Source: an uncultured bacterium | GTDB lineage: Bacteria; Bacillota; Clostridia; Lachnospirales; Lachnospiraceae | DNA length: 18,138 nucleotides | NCBI GenBank assembly: GCA_905215625.1 | Contig: CAJMQQ010000053.1 | Coordinates: 1 to 18,138 of the forward strand | Reading direction: 5' to 3' | Shown: piece by piece, positions 8,163-15,331 of the stretch | Numbering within the stretch: the stretch's first letter is position 1 | Layout of the letters: each line of letters opens with the position of its first letter | The notes under the pieces: generated by a model | The model's input: the letters and a program-made list of their open reading frames with translations, nothing else | What the model was told of the DNA's origin: nothing | Databases searched by the model: none | Position numbers and translations under genes: made by a program

Positions 8163-8582
8163 TCAAACATATAAAAGCCGAAACTGCATCTGATACTGTG
8201 CCAAATCTGAATCCACGCCAAAAAGATATCCTCCGGCCATGGTTACATTTGATACTGCCTTGTATCCTTGTAGTTTCGGTAAATTTCCAAGTTCGTTTTG
8301 CTCTTCTACCCAGCGCATCAGCTTCTGATAAAACATAGAGTTGTCAATCATTGTCCTGGCATCTCCGTCATAGGCCTCTTTCGAAGTAAAGGTATACTCA
8401 AACTGATAGATACAGCCGCCATCTGTATACTTCTTATAGACCGGATCTGCCGGAAGGGTATCAATGCTGTAAGACTGCTCATTTGGAAGGAAGTCAATTC
8501 CTAACTTTCCTTCTTTCAAAAACGGACACTGTAAAAAATACTCCCTTACTGCTTTTACGATACTATCTGTTTCCTGCCACAA
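8163..8582 (-). CDS. Head-tail completion / tail terminator-like minor capsid protein
   Basis: A 139-residue protein in the position of the tail terminator, last of four small connector genes before the tail tube. It reads as a small alpha/beta protein: an N-terminal helix (SIVKAVREYFLQC), a strand region, and a closing strand pair (QYQMQFRLLYV). This is the look of minor capsid / tail-completion proteins of Gram-positive siphoviruses. It starts with TTG at 8582-8580. The purine-rich GGAAGGGGG site lies about nine bases upstream inside the preceding gene, which it overlaps by 20 bases, and no in-frame ATG sits nearer. Assignment rests on gene order and overall style, not on a diagnostic motif. 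Confidence 0.72.
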   Translation of the reverse strand: MWQETDSIVKAVREYFLQCPFLKEGKLGIDFLPNEQSYSIDTLPADPVYKKYTDGGCIYQFEYTFTSKEAYDGDARTMIDNSMFYQKLMRWVEEQNELGNLPKLQGYKAVSNVTMAGGYLFGVDSDLAQYQMQFRLLYV

Positions 8583-8967
8583 ATCCCGCAGCCCCCTTCC
8601 TGATGGTTTCTTTCTTGGATGCTTTCATCCGTTCGAACCATAATTTTCCCCTGCCGCCCTGGTTGCTGCTGTTTTCATAATACTGCCGGCGAGCATAAGG
8701 AGCCAGGTAATTTAATTCTCCGCTTCCAATTACGGTTCCCAACTGACCGGATTTAATCAGGTACCCTGTTCTTCTTGGGATCAGTGGGTCGCAATATCTC
8801 AGACACTCAGAATCCACAAATTCCTGAGCCTTTGCAAAATCCTGAGATTTACGTGAACCAAATCCCTGCTCCCAGTCAAGATATACTTTTACCATCCCAT
8901 CTTTTAATTTTGTCTGATATACGGTTCCTCTGGGCGTAGAAATCTGGAAGTTACGCTTCTGAGCCAT
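8563..8967 (-). CDS. Minor capsid protein (Minor_capsid_2-like head-tail joining)
   Basis: A 134-residue protein with the pattern of the minor capsid 2 / HK97 gp10-like family: a helix KSQDFAKAQEFVDSECLRYC, then the hallmark DPLIPRRTGYLIKSG (a phrase close to 'P.RTG.L..S' in this family), then NYLAPYARRQYYEN and a basic C-terminus. Such proteins sit at the head-tail interface. The frame is open to a TTG at 8988, but I start at ATG 8967: it overlaps the preceding stop by one base (TAATG) and has GGTGG upstream. It overlaps the next gene by 20 bases. Confidence 0.82.
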   Translation of the reverse strand: MAQKRNFQISTPRGTVYQTKLKDGMVKVYLDWEQGFGSRKSQDFAKAQEFVDSECLRYCDPLIPRRTGYLIKSGQLGTVIGSGELNYLAPYARRQYYENSSNQGGRGKLWFERMKASKKETIRKGAAGFVAGNR

Positions 8968-9365
8968 TACCCACCACCTACTCTCCAATGCGGCAGACTT
9001 CCAAAACGGTTGTCAGACCATGACGTAATCCGAAAGACCTGTTCCGCCTCCTTATGAAGTTCTGCAGGTCTTTCAATTTCTGTCTCCAGCACTCCTCTCG
9101 CTATATAATCGTCTGCCTGCAGTGTCCAGGTCCCCCATTCGCCTTTATATTCCTTTGCTGGCACAAACACAGCCCCGCCGCTATCCACAGAAACGGGAAT
9201 GCGCACTTTGTACACATCTGCCGACCGTAATCCCTCCGTCGTAACTGTGACCTTGTTGTCCACATAAAAATGCACACCACGGATTACCGTCCGCCGATAT
9301 TCATCTAACCCAGTTGTCTTATTGTAATACCGGTTATAAAGCGTGATATCCGCATTCGTTAGCAC
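8967..9365 (-). CDS. Putative minor capsid / head-closure protein
   Basis: A 132-residue beta-rich protein in the second slot of the connector cluster, where head-closure (stopper) proteins are encoded. It opens LTNADITLYNRYYN and has alternating strands (VRIPVSVDSGG; WTLQADDYIARG), as in minor capsid proteins of Clostridia prophages that carry only a domain-of-unknown-function name. It starts with GTG at 9365, with GAGGTG upstream, and overlaps the preceding gene by 32 bases. Its stop overlaps the ATG of the next gene. The role is inferred from position. Confidence 0.72.
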   Translation of the reverse strand: MLTNADITLYNRYYNKTTGLDEYRRTVIRGVHFYVDNKVTVTTEGLRSADVYKVRIPVSVDSGGAVFVPAKEYKGEWGTWTLQADDYIARGVLETEIERPAELHKEAEQVFRITSWSDNRFGSLPHWRVGGG

Positions 9366-9759
9366 AGCCGCACCTCACTTTCCGGCTCAACCAACCAGTT
9401 GGAAGCAGGTAAGGGTATGTCGCCGCATAAGCCTTCTTTTTCACTACCTCTTCCAACACCTGGCCGTCCATCTGCTCCGACACATACGTCACAGAATATC
9501 CATCGTTATTCTCTGACTTTATCCGTCCTGTGTGCCCGTCCCTTACCTGCTTTTCTTTTTCCGCCCAAGCTTCATAATACACGTCTGCCGCAGCACATAC
9601 AGCATCCTTTACCATGTCATTGGAAACTGCAAATATATCTCCATTTAAAGAGGTCAGATAGCGGATGTAACTTTCAGCCTTCCGTACTGACGGCGCAAAC
9701 TGTTCTTCCGGCATCTGACCGCCATATTCCGCCTGGTAATATTCATAATTCACGTACAT
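9334..9759 (-). CDS. Head-tail connector (gp6-like adaptor)
   Basis: A 141-residue protein right after the major capsid gene. The helical N-terminus (YEYYQAEYGGQMPEEQF, then VRKAESYIRYLTSLNG) and the helix DAVCAAADVYYEAWAEKE match the style of gp6-like adaptor proteins, which form the ring under the portal. The rest ends in a more extended C-terminal part. ATG at 9759 follows AGGAGGG with suitable spacing, 14 bases after the capsid stop. It overlaps the next gene by 32 bases. Order (capsid, adaptor, stopper, joining protein, terminator, tube) agrees with the call. Confidence 0.8.
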   Translation of the reverse strand: MYVNYEYYQAEYGGQMPEEQFAPSVRKAESYIRYLTSLNGDIFAVSNDMVKDAVCAAADVYYEAWAEKEKQVRDGHTGRIKSENNDGYSVTYVSEQMDGQVLEEVVKKKAYAATYPYLLPTGWLSRKVRCGCANECGYHAL

Positions 9760-9773
9760 CCGCGTCCCTCCTT

Positions 9774-10751
9774 CTATACTCCGGCCTTTAAGATCGCAAA
9801 CGGACAGCGTTTTACCTTATCCTTTTCAACAGAATTGATTGGATTCGGGATTTCCCATCCCAGGCGCATTACTGCACGCAGGGCAACCATATCATTCTGC
9901 ATCAGGTTATATGCAATAGAGCCGTCTGTATTCTGCACAACGCCCTCAGTAAACAGCTTAAATGTAATATCCTGACGTATAGAGTAAACAAGCTGGCTGA
10001 AATCTCCGGAAATCATCAGTGCTTTGGACTTATCGAAAGCTCCGTTATTCGGGAAATTCATAGGGGAACCATCCAGGGAATAGGTTGTGCCATGCTGCAT
10101 ATCGCTCTTAAAAATCGGATTACCGGTAGTATCTTTTAATCCGCGCAGTTTCGCTCTCATGGAAATATCTGCCATATGTCCATTTACAAAGTAGCCGCAA
10201 TTTTCCACCTTAGAAATCACGCCATCTTCTGCCATAATTTTGTCGTATAAGTTATCTCCTTCTGACAGAGTCACTACCGCATTAGCCTTGGTAGCCGTCG
10301 TCACCACTCCATCACGCCAGGAAGACGGTTTATCCACATCAAACAGGATAGCGGCATCAATTACCTTTCCAAAAGCTTCCTGAACTCTCGGTTTTACCTC
10401 TCCCCAGATGTCATACTCGGAATCATCAAGCACTGCTTCCGGAATCGGAACAATTACCGCAATCTCTTCCGCAGTAATGAATTTCTTATCCCATGCCATC
10501 TTTGTAGTCTTTTTCTGGCCACTGTCGCCATTTACAAAATAAGCCAGTGGCAGCATATCCAACACCGGCATCTTATACGTCTTGCTGGCCATGTTAGCAA
10601 GCTTGCGTCCTCTCTGAAGCACAGCAGACTGGGTAACTACGCCCTGAATAATCTCCCTTGCCTTTTCTTCCGGAATCAGTGTCGCTGCTCCTGTCCGGTC
10701 AATTACGCTCACATCAGTTTCGAATAACTGAAAATCAAATCGTTTTCTCAT
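9774..10751 (-). CDS. Major capsid protein (HK97 fold)
   Basis: A 325-residue HK97-family capsid protein. Typical segments are an early SVIDRTGAATLIPEE, the E-loop-like stretch around GRKLANMASKTYKMPVLD, FITAEEIAVIVPIPEAVLDDSEYD, and the C-terminal DMVALRAVMRLGWEIPNP. The frame continues upstream to 10877, but the true start is the ATG at 10751: AGGAAAAGG precedes it, and it lies ten bases after the scaffold stop. The first 11 residues (MRKRFDFQLFE) nearly repeat the scaffold start and resemble the L27 leader cut by Prp protease, whose gene is close upstream. N-terminal removal during maturation is therefore likely. No protease domain is fused to the capsid protein. Confidence 0.93.
   Translation of the reverse strand: MRKRFDFQLFETDVSVIDRTGAATLIPEEKAREIIQGVVTQSAVLQRGRKLANMASKTYKMPVLDMLPLAYFVNGDSGQKKTTKMAWDKKFITAEEIAVIVPIPEAVLDDSEYDIWGEVKPRVQEAFGKVIDAAILFDVDKPSSWRDGVVTTATKANAVVTLSEGDNLYDKIMAEDGVISKVENCGYFVNGHMADISMRAKLRGLKDTTGNPIFKSDMQHGTTYSLDGSPMNFPNNGAFDKSKALMISGDFSQLVYSIRQDITFKLFTEGVVQNTDGSIAYNLMQNDMVALRAVMRLGWEIPNPINSVEKDKVKRCPFAILKAGV
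10720..10751 (-). repeat. Leader repeat, copy in capsid gene start
   Basis: The first 32 bases of the capsid coding sequence match the first 32 bases of the scaffold coding sequence (11321-11352) at 28 of 32 positions by hand alignment. They encode the shared leader MRKRF[D/N]FQLFE. Confidence 0.85.
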
Positions 10752-10761
10752 ATCCTTTTCC

Positions 10762-11352
10762 TTACCTTCCTGCCGCTCTTCGAATCGCGGCGTTAATATC
10801 ATCGTTGGAATTCTGGGCAGAACCGGAAGAAGCTGCTGACGCAGAAGTAGAAATCCGGTAAGTACCCTGGCCGGCAAATCTTGGATTTTCTTTCAGATAG
10901 TCTTCCGCTGCCTTTTTAAAGTCCTGCTTCTTTTCTGCGGCAATCTGATTTACCTTAAACATAACATAATCCAGATCTTCCGTTTTGACGCCCTTATCCC
11001 TTAAAAGATTGCTGTTCTTTAAATCCTCCAGTTCCTTTCTGGCAGCATCCCTTTCCGCTTCTACAGCGGTTACATTAGGCGTCTGCTGTGCCTTCTTTGT
11101 CTTATAATCTTTCAGAGCCTGTTCCACTTCCTCTTCATTCATGCCCTGCTGCTGAAAATAAGATTTAAGAGCGGCTTTTGACGCCCTTTCTGCCCTCGCA
11201 TTGGCAATTTCCTCTGCCTGCTGAAAACTGTATGTTCCGGCATTTTGCTGGCTGCCGTTACCAGAACCGGCGCCTCTGCCCTGGGAACCGCCTACTCCCT
11301 GGCCGCCTTCGCCGCCGTCCTCGAAAAGCTGAAAATTAAATCGTTTCCTCAT
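10762..11352 (-). CDS. Capsid scaffold protein
   Basis: A 196-residue scaffold protein placed directly before the major capsid gene. After an 11-residue leader (MRKRFNFQLFE) comes a Gly/Ser/Gln-rich linker (to about residue 40). A long charged coiled coil with many Glu, Lys and Ala follows (about 41-165), then a Ser/Ala-rich stretch and a basic C-terminal end, INAAIRRAAGR. Such an end is typical of scaffolds that bind the capsid shell. The start has GGAGG about nine bases upstream. The leader resembles the Prp-cut extension of ribosomal protein L27. In staphylococcal phage 80alpha, capsid and scaffold carry comparable leaders cut by host Prp, and here a Prp-like gene lies next door. Confidence 0.9.
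   Translation of the reverse strand: MRKRFNFQLFEDGGEGGQGVGGSQGRGAGSGNGSQQNAGTYSFQQAEEIANARAERASKAALKSYFQQQGMNEEEVEQALKDYKTKKAQQTPNVTAVEAERDAARKELEDLKNSNLLRDKGVKTEDLDYVMFKVNQIAAEKKQDFKKAAEDYLKENPRFAGQGTYRISTSASAASSGSAQNSNDDINAAIRRAAGR
11321..11352 (-). repeat. Leader repeat, copy in scaffold gene start
   Basis: Partner of the copy at 10720-10751, with four mismatches over 32 bases. Three of the four changes leave the amino acid the same or similar, so the peptide leader is kept by selection or by a fairly recent duplication. Confidence 0.85.
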
Positions 11353-11421
11353 GGTAATTTCCTCCGTATTACGTATTTTCCAGTTCTTTTATAGTGCCCT
11401 TTCTGTTTGGGCGTGAAAATA

Positions 11422-11444
11422 ACACCCAGGTAAAACCTGCGTGT
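11422..11444 (-). terminator. Weak terminator-like hairpin after the Prp gene
   Basis: On the minus strand, ACACGCAGG and CCTGGGTGT pair over a five-base loop (TTTTA) with one mismatch, followed by TTATTTT. It lies in the 126-base non-coding gap between the Prp and scaffold genes. The U-run is interrupted, so it may be a weak terminator, an attenuator or an RNA-processing stem. The rest of this gap shows no gene and no convincing promoter. Confidence 0.4.
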
Positions 11445-11478
11445 CTATAACTAATCCTATAACTACCTATGACTTACA

Positions 11479-11766
11479 TTAAGATATAAATTTTATGCAA
11501 TGATACACTTCCTGTATCGCACAAATGCCAAGATACCAGGTATCTACCAGCTTCTTTCCAACTTCGTTTAAATACTCCCATTCAATGCTGACTCTTCCCG
11601 ATTCGGTCTGGCACTGAATATCATTTTCAGCTACCTCGGATAATCCTCGAATGAGCGTTAGCGTAATAGCCGATACCGCTGCACATGGGACACTCTTTCC
11701 CCTTGCTCCCCATCCGGCGTGCCCCTCAATTAAAAGCGAATTTTCTTTCACAGTTACGCAAATCAT
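11479..11766 (-). CDS. prp: Prp-like ribosomal-processing cysteine protease
   Basis: A 95-residue protein of the Prp family. The family hallmarks are both present: GHAG with catalytic His16 and PCAAVSAIT with catalytic Cys28. The spacing is 12 residues, the same as the His22/Cys34 pair of bacterial Prp. Host Prp removes the N-terminal extension of ribosomal protein L27 in Firmicutes. Phage copies near capsid genes are thought to process capsid and scaffold leaders. Here the following two genes encode proteins with such leaders, which supports a maturation role. Start: the frame is open to 11805, but ATG 11766 has a perfect AGGAGGT eight bases upstream. Oddity: where many members have Asp three residues before the catalytic Cys, this one has Ser (KSVPC). 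Confidence 0.88.
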   Translation of the reverse strand: MICVTVKENSLLIEGHAGWGARGKSVPCAAVSAITLTLIRGLSEVAENDIQCQTESGRVSIEWEYLNEVGKKLVDTWYLGICAIQEVYHCIKFIS

Positions 11767-11791
11767 TGCTGTCAACCTCCTGTCAGAAGGG

Positions 11792-11826
11792 TATAAAAAT
11801 ACCACCAGCCATTACTAACTGGTGGC
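11792..11826 (-). terminator. Rho-independent terminator or attenuator after the 85-residue gene
   Basis: On the minus strand, CCACCAG (11825-11819) pairs with CTGGTGG (11808-11802) over a ten-base loop, with an extra G-U pair at the base, followed by TATTTTT. It sits 29 bases after the stop of the 85-residue gene and 35 bases before the Prp start. It is inside an otherwise continuous late operon, so it probably works as a partial terminator, or it arrived with the toxin-immunity cassette. Confidence 0.65.
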
Positions 11827-11854
11827 TTCTAATCCCTATATAAAATTCCCATTT

Positions 11855-12112
11855 TTACATTAGTCCCTGTTCAATAGCAGAGCATATCATTTGTAGTGAT
11901 TCTGTATAACCCAACAACATTTTTTTATCTTCTTCTGAAGCATCCGATTTTAAAAACTTTTGCACTTCTTCCCTGAGTTCCAAACATTCGACTTTGCTTT
12001 TATTTCTTGCCATAATTCGCTCTCGAAGCTTTTCTGCTTCCGTCCATTTTTCTGGATGACTGTACCACTCATTTTTTTCACGAACAATTGTCATAAACTC
12101 TTCATGTGTCAC
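11855..12112 (-). CDS. 85-residue protein, candidate immunity to the MuF C-terminal domain
   Basis: A small, charged, all-helical-looking cytosolic protein with no signal peptide or membrane segment and no family I recognise. It starts with GTG at 12112-12110, overlapping the MuF stop as GTGA. AAAGGAG lies seven bases upstream, inside the MuF coding sequence, so it is well translated and coupled to the gene before it. Its DNA is AT-rich (about 30-37% GC in rows counted by hand), like the adjacent MuF C-terminal domain and unlike the rest of the operon. A terminator-like hairpin follows it. A small gene directly after a variable toxin domain, with the same base composition, is the usual picture for an immunity protein. 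This is inference; it could also be a chaperone or an unrelated cargo gene. Confidence 0.72.
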   Translation of the reverse strand: MTHEEFMTIVREKNEWYSHPEKWTEAEKLRERIMARNKSKVECLELREEVQKFLKSDASEEDKKMLLGYTESLQMICSAIEQGLM

Positions 12113-13902
12113 GCAATCGCTCCTTTCAGAGAAGAAAGAAATAATATAACATCATTATAATCTTCAAATGAAGCATTGGCAGATCTAAGACTATCATCAA
12201 CTTTATTCTCTAACCATTGATAACGTTCTGGTAACGGAACATTGAATATCTCCTTTGCAAATTCCAGATCTGTACCGTACTGAAATTTTGCATTTATGAC
12301 TTGTAATATCATTACCAAATTACCATAACCTTCTTGTGATGAAATACCTTTTTCTTTGCAAATTTGCTGCTTTAAAAATTCTACTGTCGCTTCTTCAATT
12401 ACTCCGTTTGCGGCGTAGACTTCCTGAGCAAAATAACTTGCAGAGCATGAATGGAGCATTTCATGCCAAACAATTCCATTGTCTGCTGTATCAATTACGG
12501 AAATATCACATGACCATTCTTTTACACCAATGGCATTACCATCTATCAAAGATTGATGCACGTGAATTTTTCCACTCCATTTTGATGGATTATTACTATA
12601 GTCTTTCAGTTCCTGTCTTACTTCATTTGCAACATCTTCAAATTGTGACTTGGTTCTCTTAACAGTATAATCCATCTTATCATTTTTTTCCATAGGCTTT
12701 ACAATAGATTTCTTGAAATTCCGAACAATGGCAGGCCGAGAAGGTGCTACCCGTCCTTGTAAGTCATAATAAATCCTCTCCCTCTGCTCCGGAAGCCCCA
12801 TCTTCTTACTAAAAGCTTTATACTCATCCAACTGAGCCTGATATTTGCATCTGGCCAGTGTTATCTCTTCCGCATCCGCTCCGGCCTCCTTTAAAAACTG
12901 AACCTTCTGCCGCTGAGCACGCATATTGGTTTCCAGATACCTCTGCCGCTGTGTCGCTTCATATAAGGTGTATTCCCTGCCTTTAAACGTCTTTGGTATA
13001 TCTTCCTTCCGGTTTTGTTCTTCCAGCCAGGAATCCGTATAATTCCGCTCTGAAATGCCAGGAAGAAACGGATAGTATTCATGGTAGCAGTTAGCGCCCA
13101 AAAGCCCAGTAACTGTACCATAACCGCAGACGGTTGTGAGCTGCTCCCTGCTCCACACCTTTCCCTGCCAAGCTCTATGCTCCGGCCTCGCACCAGAATG
13201 CCAGTCAATCTCAAAATATTCCGTTCCCAAGCGCTGGGCATTAGTATCCGAGATACGGCCAGCAAGCTGAGACAATCCTGTCATAATCGCCCTTCTCGCA
13301 GCTACATCACATCTAGCCGTACGCCCAGAAGCATATTCTACCGTCCGCAGACCGGAATTTGTCATCTGGCCAACCACCCTCCGGATAACACTGTTATAGT
13401 CGAAAGCCCCTGAAGTAATTTCTACCATGGCATTGTCCAGATACTCATTGTAATACTCTGACAATGGCGTAAATGCCTTTCTCCTATTCCCCATATCAAC
13501 CATAAATCCCATGGATTTTGTGATATTAAAAAGTTCTTCATTGGACTGCCTGATAAGAGTATCAACTATCTGCTGCAGCTCCGAGTTTTCTTCGTAAGGG
13601 ATAAACTTCTGGTTGACCTGTTCATACAGATATTTTGACCGCGTATACTGCTTTTCTATGACCTCATCATACAGTTTCCAAGTTTCCGGAAAATCGTCCC
13701 CTACTGCACTTTTAATTATGTTTTCAATATCCTGTGTGCTGTTTCCAAGGATGTAATACCGGTTCAGCTGATAATCTGCCGAAGATGTTATGGTCTTAGT
13801 CTTTTGTATCCTGCGAGCCACATCCTGCATGATCCGGTTTTCCAGGTTCCGGAACTTTTTCTCAATTCCACCCGTTGTATAACTCTCATAAGAGCGGTTC
13901 AT
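12109..13902 (-). CDS. Phage minor capsid protein 2 (MuF-type) with C-terminal zincin-like toxin domain
   Basis: A 597-residue two-part protein that begins one base after the portal stop. Residues ~1-390 are a phage minor capsid protein 2 / MuF-type head protein. Signs are RTARCDVAARRAIMTGLSQ, DWHSGARPEHRAWQGKVWS, YGTVTGLLGANCYHEYYPF and RIYYDLQGRV. Such proteins are packed inside the head near the portal. Residues ~391-597 are a different domain with a zinc-peptidase motif, HEMLH (480-484), and an acidic pair, EE (503-504), suitable as third ligand (gluzincin-like HExxH...E). GC falls sharply at the domain junction. Temperate-phage MuF proteins with exchangeable C-terminal toxin domains are known in Firmicutes, so a virion-delivered metallopeptidase toxin is the best reading. 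The substrate is unknown, and the domain could instead be a virion protease. Confidence 0.85.
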   Translation of the reverse strand: MNRSYESYTTGGIEKKFRNLENRIMQDVARRIQKTKTITSSADYQLNRYYILGNSTQDIENIIKSAVGDDFPETWKLYDEVIEKQYTRSKYLYEQVNQKFIPYEENSELQQIVDTLIRQSNEELFNITKSMGFMVDMGNRRKAFTPLSEYYNEYLDNAMVEITSGAFDYNSVIRRVVGQMTNSGLRTVEYASGRTARCDVAARRAIMTGLSQLAGRISDTNAQRLGTEYFEIDWHSGARPEHRAWQGKVWSREQLTTVCGYGTVTGLLGANCYHEYYPFLPGISERNYTDSWLEEQNRKEDIPKTFKGREYTLYEATQRQRYLETNMRAQRQKVQFLKEAGADAEEITLARCKYQAQLDEYKAFSKKMGLPEQRERIYYDLQGRVAPSRPAIVRNFKKSIVKPMEKNDKMDYTVKRTKSQFEDVANEVRQELKDYSNNPSKWSGKIHVHQSLIDGNAIGVKEWSCDISVIDTADNGIVWHEMLHSCSASYFAQEVYAANGVIEEATVEFLKQQICKEKGISSQEGYGNLVMILQVINAKFQYGTDLEFAKEIFNVPLPERYQWLENKVDDSLRSANASFEDYNDVILFLSSLKGAIA

Positions 13903-13903
13903 C

Positions 13904-15331
13904 CTATGGTATCACTCCTGTCTGCTCCGGAATCCGGCCTGCTGCCTGTTCTTCTGTCTCCCCATACCATTTTGCACGATATTCAGCAAGTCCCATCACT
14001 CCCATTGCAACGTCCTGTCGGTCAGACTGACGTTCTGCCTGCTTATCCTCGATAACAGAATCGTCGAAATCAATCGTAATCTCTGTATCTATTTTCAGTC
14101 CAGGAACCATTGTAGCAATTCCGAGTCGGATAATGACGTGTATCAGATTGCGAATTACTTCATCCAATACAATTTCATGCTTTTGGAGGGTCCGGTACAT
14201 ATCCGAGTTTTCGCTGATAACCTGGGTAGCAGTCTGGATGTTTCCATTATCGAACCTATAGCGCTGTGTTCCAAAGCCACATTTCATGGACAGATAATTT
14301 AAGTCGTCATTAATGGCCTTGCTGTGCTCTTCAATCCGAAGATCCATGTTGACTTCTTTAATTGCTTCCTTGCTGTTTTGAAAGTAATCTTCCGGAAGAC
14401 GATAGAATACGGTATCATTTGTATCAAAGGTTAAAGAGCCGTCTTTATCTTCCATCATCTCCGGAGCAACAAAAATACGCTTACGCCCCAAATCAAACTC
14501 ATTCGAATAGGAATCATATTCCATATCTATTTTCTGAAGGGTATCTACCGAATTGGCGAACAGCGCCACTCCCATAGGGTTCGTATCATCTCCATCTGCA
14601 TTGTTTACAAGATTTAGCTTGTCGATTACGAACTGCGGTTCCAGTGAACCCGTCTCAATTCTCTGCGCCAGATTTCGAAAAACCGGAAGCTCTGCCCATT
14701 TTTCCTTTGCAAGTTCCTGTCCTGTCGCTCCGGATGTACATTCCACCACTGTGTTTTCAATCACATACTGGTCACCCTCAATCCGATGGAACTGGATTTG
14801 AGCATATTTCTTACGTTTGCAGGTCTTTAAAAACAGGAAAGCGCATTCCAGAATCCGACCATTTTCCCAGGAAAGCGGAAAGATATTTGGCGCTTCCAGA
14901 TAGTTAATCTTTATCTTTCCGCCTCTGATATTCCCTTTCTCATCTATCTCAGTATTTTCCAGGTATGGCACGTAAGCAACCGTTCCAGTGGCTGCCTTGC
15001 GTTCCTGGTATTCGTTTCCAAGCGTGAAAAAGTTATTCTGTTTGAATACTTCTTTCACAAAAGCATCTGTTGCAGAATCCGCAATCGTGATTTTGACCCG
15101 TTCATTCAGCAGAAGATCTGCCATATCTTCGCATAGCTTCTTAGCCATTCCCAGACTAAGCCGCCGGCACTTTTTCCAGGTTCCCCTGCCGCCATATATC
15201 CGAAACGAATGAAATCTTCTTACATTTCCCTGATACCAGCTTTTCCATTCATCAATCTTTCGATAAAATGACGCATCTATTGTATCGATTTCTTTTTTTC
15301 TAAAATACTCAAAGATATTCGTCGTTCTCAT
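13904..15331 (-). CDS. Portal protein (SPP1 gp6-like)
   Basis: A 475-residue portal protein of the SPP1 gp6-like family, the dodecameric channel through which DNA enters and leaves the head. Recognisable parts are the N-terminal region (FYRKIDEWKSWYQG; RLSLGMAKKLCEDMADLLLNE), a central segment VALFANSVDTLQKIDMEYDS, and FGTQRYRFDNGNIQTATQVIS near residue 350. This last is a very typical stretch of the family before the channel helices. The length fits. ATG at 15331 overlaps the terminase stop (ATGA). Gene order terS, terL, portal, MuF is the standard packaging module. Confidence 0.93.
   Translation of the reverse strand: MRTTNIFEYFRKKEIDTIDASFYRKIDEWKSWYQGNVRRFHSFRIYGGRGTWKKCRRLSLGMAKKLCEDMADLLLNERVKITIADSATDAFVKEVFKQNNFFTLGNEYQERKAATGTVAYVPYLENTEIDEKGNIRGGKIKINYLEAPNIFPLSWENGRILECAFLFLKTCKRKKYAQIQFHRIEGDQYVIENTVVECTSGATGQELAKEKWAELPVFRNLAQRIETGSLEPQFVIDKLNLVNNADGDDTNPMGVALFANSVDTLQKIDMEYDSYSNEFDLGRKRIFVAPEMMEDKDGSLTFDTNDTVFYRLPEDYFQNSKEAIKEVNMDLRIEEHSKAINDDLNYLSMKCGFGTQRYRFDNGNIQTATQVISENSDMYRTLQKHEIVLDEVIRNLIHVIIRLGIATMVPGLKIDTEITIDFDDSVIEDKQAERQSDRQDVAMGVMGLAEYRAKWYGETEEQAAGRIPEQTGVIP

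Noticed and set aside
8945..8967. MAQKRNFQIS start of the minor capsid protein as another leader of the capsid type
   Set aside because: Only about four residues agree and the following residues diverge; too weak to call a Prp-type leader.
11396..11412. GCCC/GGGC inverted repeat upstream of the scaffold gene
   Set aside because: Only four pairs with a nine-base loop and no U-run; likely chance.
11767..11780. TTGACA-like -35 hexamer just before the Prp start
   Set aside because: No -10 box stands 16-18 bases downstream, and the hexamer partly overlaps the Shine-Dalgarno region of prp.
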